NCBI GenBank assembly: GCA_051657715.1
Contig: JBOFLF010000109.1
Coordinates: 1 to 5,536 of the forward strand
Direction of reading: 5' to 3'
Source: JBOFBH01 sp051657715
GTDB lineage: Bacteria; Actinomycetota; Actinomycetes; Actinomycetales; Angustibacteraceae
Length of the DNA: 5,536 nt
Part shown: positions 4,911 through 5,536 of the stretch, in pieces
Position numbering within the stretch: the stretch's first letter is position 1
How the letters are laid out: every line of letters starts with the position of its first letter
Notes under the pieces: model-generated
Seen by the model: only the letters and a program-made list of their open reading frames with translations
Databases searched by the model: none
Told to the model about the DNA's origin: nothing
Position numbers and translations under genes: made by a program

Positions 4911-5536
4911 ATGACGACGTGCTGGAGGGCGATGGCGGGTACGGCGTGGCAGCACCTGGGAGGCGACGTCGAGCTCCTCGAGCTCCTCGACACCGACGAT
5001 CACCAATGTGACCACGACCTGTTGCCGTCCCGGTTGCCGGCGCTCCCGGCGATGCTGGCGGCGACCGCGACCTCGACACTCGCCGCGTCGGTGCTGGACG
5101 GGGTCCGTCGGGGTGCCCGCCCGGCCCGGGCGGTCGTGGACGTGGCACACGTCGCGCTTGCCGCCCGCGGCGAGCGGTACGCCCGTGAACCAGGTCGCCC
5201 GGCGTCCGACCTGTTCGCTCCGCTCTCCCGCTTCTGGCGGACCGCCGACGGCTGGGTGCGCATGCACGCCACCTACCCGTGGCACCGGCGGCGAGCCCTC
5301 GACGTGCTCGGGTGTCCGAGCGCTCAGGGTGACGACCTCGAGGCCGTCGGACGCCTGATCACCGGCTGGTCATCCATCGAACTCGAGGACGCGTTGGCCG
5401 CCGCGGGCGCGGTCGGGTACGCGGTGCGCGAGCCGTGGGAGTGGTCCGCGCACCCCCAGGGCGCTGCGGTCGCGGGTCTGCCGCTCGTCACGGTGGACCG
5501 GCGGCCCCACAACACCGGGTGGCCCCGCGACACCGG
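4911..5536 (+). CDS. CoA-transferase family III (CaiB/BaiF)-like protein, 3'-truncated
   Basis: The frame from ATG 4911 is open to the window end, giving 208 codons without a stop, so the protein is incomplete. Class III CoA-transferases move CoA between acyl-CoA thioesters and carboxylic acids in the cytosol. The clearest family-like block is FAPLSRFWRTADGWVRMHAT at residues 103-122, followed by YPWHRRRALDVLG. Further blocks are VEELEDALAAAG-like (IELEDALAAAGAVGYAVREP, from about 155) and EWSAHPQGAAVAGLPLVTV (about 177-195). These match the middle part of CaiB-like proteins, where residues after the FWRTADGWV strand end with the 'eW..hPQg' segment. In related actinobacterial proteins, as I remember them, the usual N-terminal nucleotide-binding block (RVLDLTRV..GP) and its catalytic Asp come after this region; here that would lie past base 5536, so activity cannot be judged. 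Alternative start ATG 4932 would drop seven residues. Confidence 0.8.
   Translation, partial: MTTCWRAMAGTAWQHLGGDVELLELLDTDDHQCDHDLLPSRLPALPAMLAATATSTLAASVLDGVRRGARPARAVVDVAHVALAARGERYAREPGRPASDLFAPLSRFWRTADGWVRMHATYPWHRRRALDVLGCPSAQGDDLEAVGRLITGWSSIELEDALAAAGAVGYAVREPWEWSAHPQGAAVAGLPLVTVDRRPHNTGWPRDT

Noticed and set aside
4788..5285. Minus-strand frames opposite the CoA-transferase-like gene (165 and 124 codons)
   Set aside because: They are antisense to a conserved coding block (FWRTADGWV) with a good ribosome site, and their products have no recognisable domain.

Overview
The window is very GC-rich (roughly 70% by eye) with strong G/C preference at third codon positions. It carries a DUF3043 membrane protein and an actinobacterial-type quinolinate synthase, so it most likely comes from the chromosome of a high-GC actinomycete. 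It looks like ordinary core chromosome. I see no transposase, phage gene, CRISPR array, tRNA or rRNA, and no composition break suggesting an island.

Layout from left to right. (1) Bases 1-978 (+): the 3' part of a secreted zinc aminopeptidase of family M28, with the end of a PA domain and all metal ligands present; its start lies before the window. (2) Bases 979-1120: a 142-base gap with two tandem hairpins, probably the aminopeptidase terminator, then a candidate -10 element close to the next start. (3) Bases 1121-2341 (+): nadA, quinolinate synthase. (4) Bases 2377-3759 (-): a cytosolic M20 dipeptidase convergent with nadA, with an imperfect hairpin in the 35-base gap. (5) Bases 3760-3857: a 98-base divergent promoter region. 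(6) Bases 3858-4496 (+): a DUF3043 protein with two membrane segments. (7) Bases 4562-4777 (-): a 71-residue conserved hypothetical protein, convergent with the DUF3043 gene. (8) Bases 4778-4910: a divergent intergenic region with a palindrome and a tandem repeat. (9) Bases 4911-5536 (+): the first 208 codons of a class III (CaiB/BaiF) CoA-transferase-like protein that runs off the window.

The genes do not form one pathway. Nearly all are separate transcription units, arranged convergently or divergently. nadA makes the NAD precursor quinolinate, but nadB and nadC are not beside it. The M28 enzyme probably trims peptides outside the cell and the M20 enzyme dipeptides inside it, a loose link only.

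The most interesting signals are regulatory. Four of the five visible gene starts have a -10-like hexamer 6-8 bases before the start codon, which suggests leaderless mRNAs. The last intergenic region has a repeated 12-base motif that recurs inside the next gene. I found no convincing new biological system.
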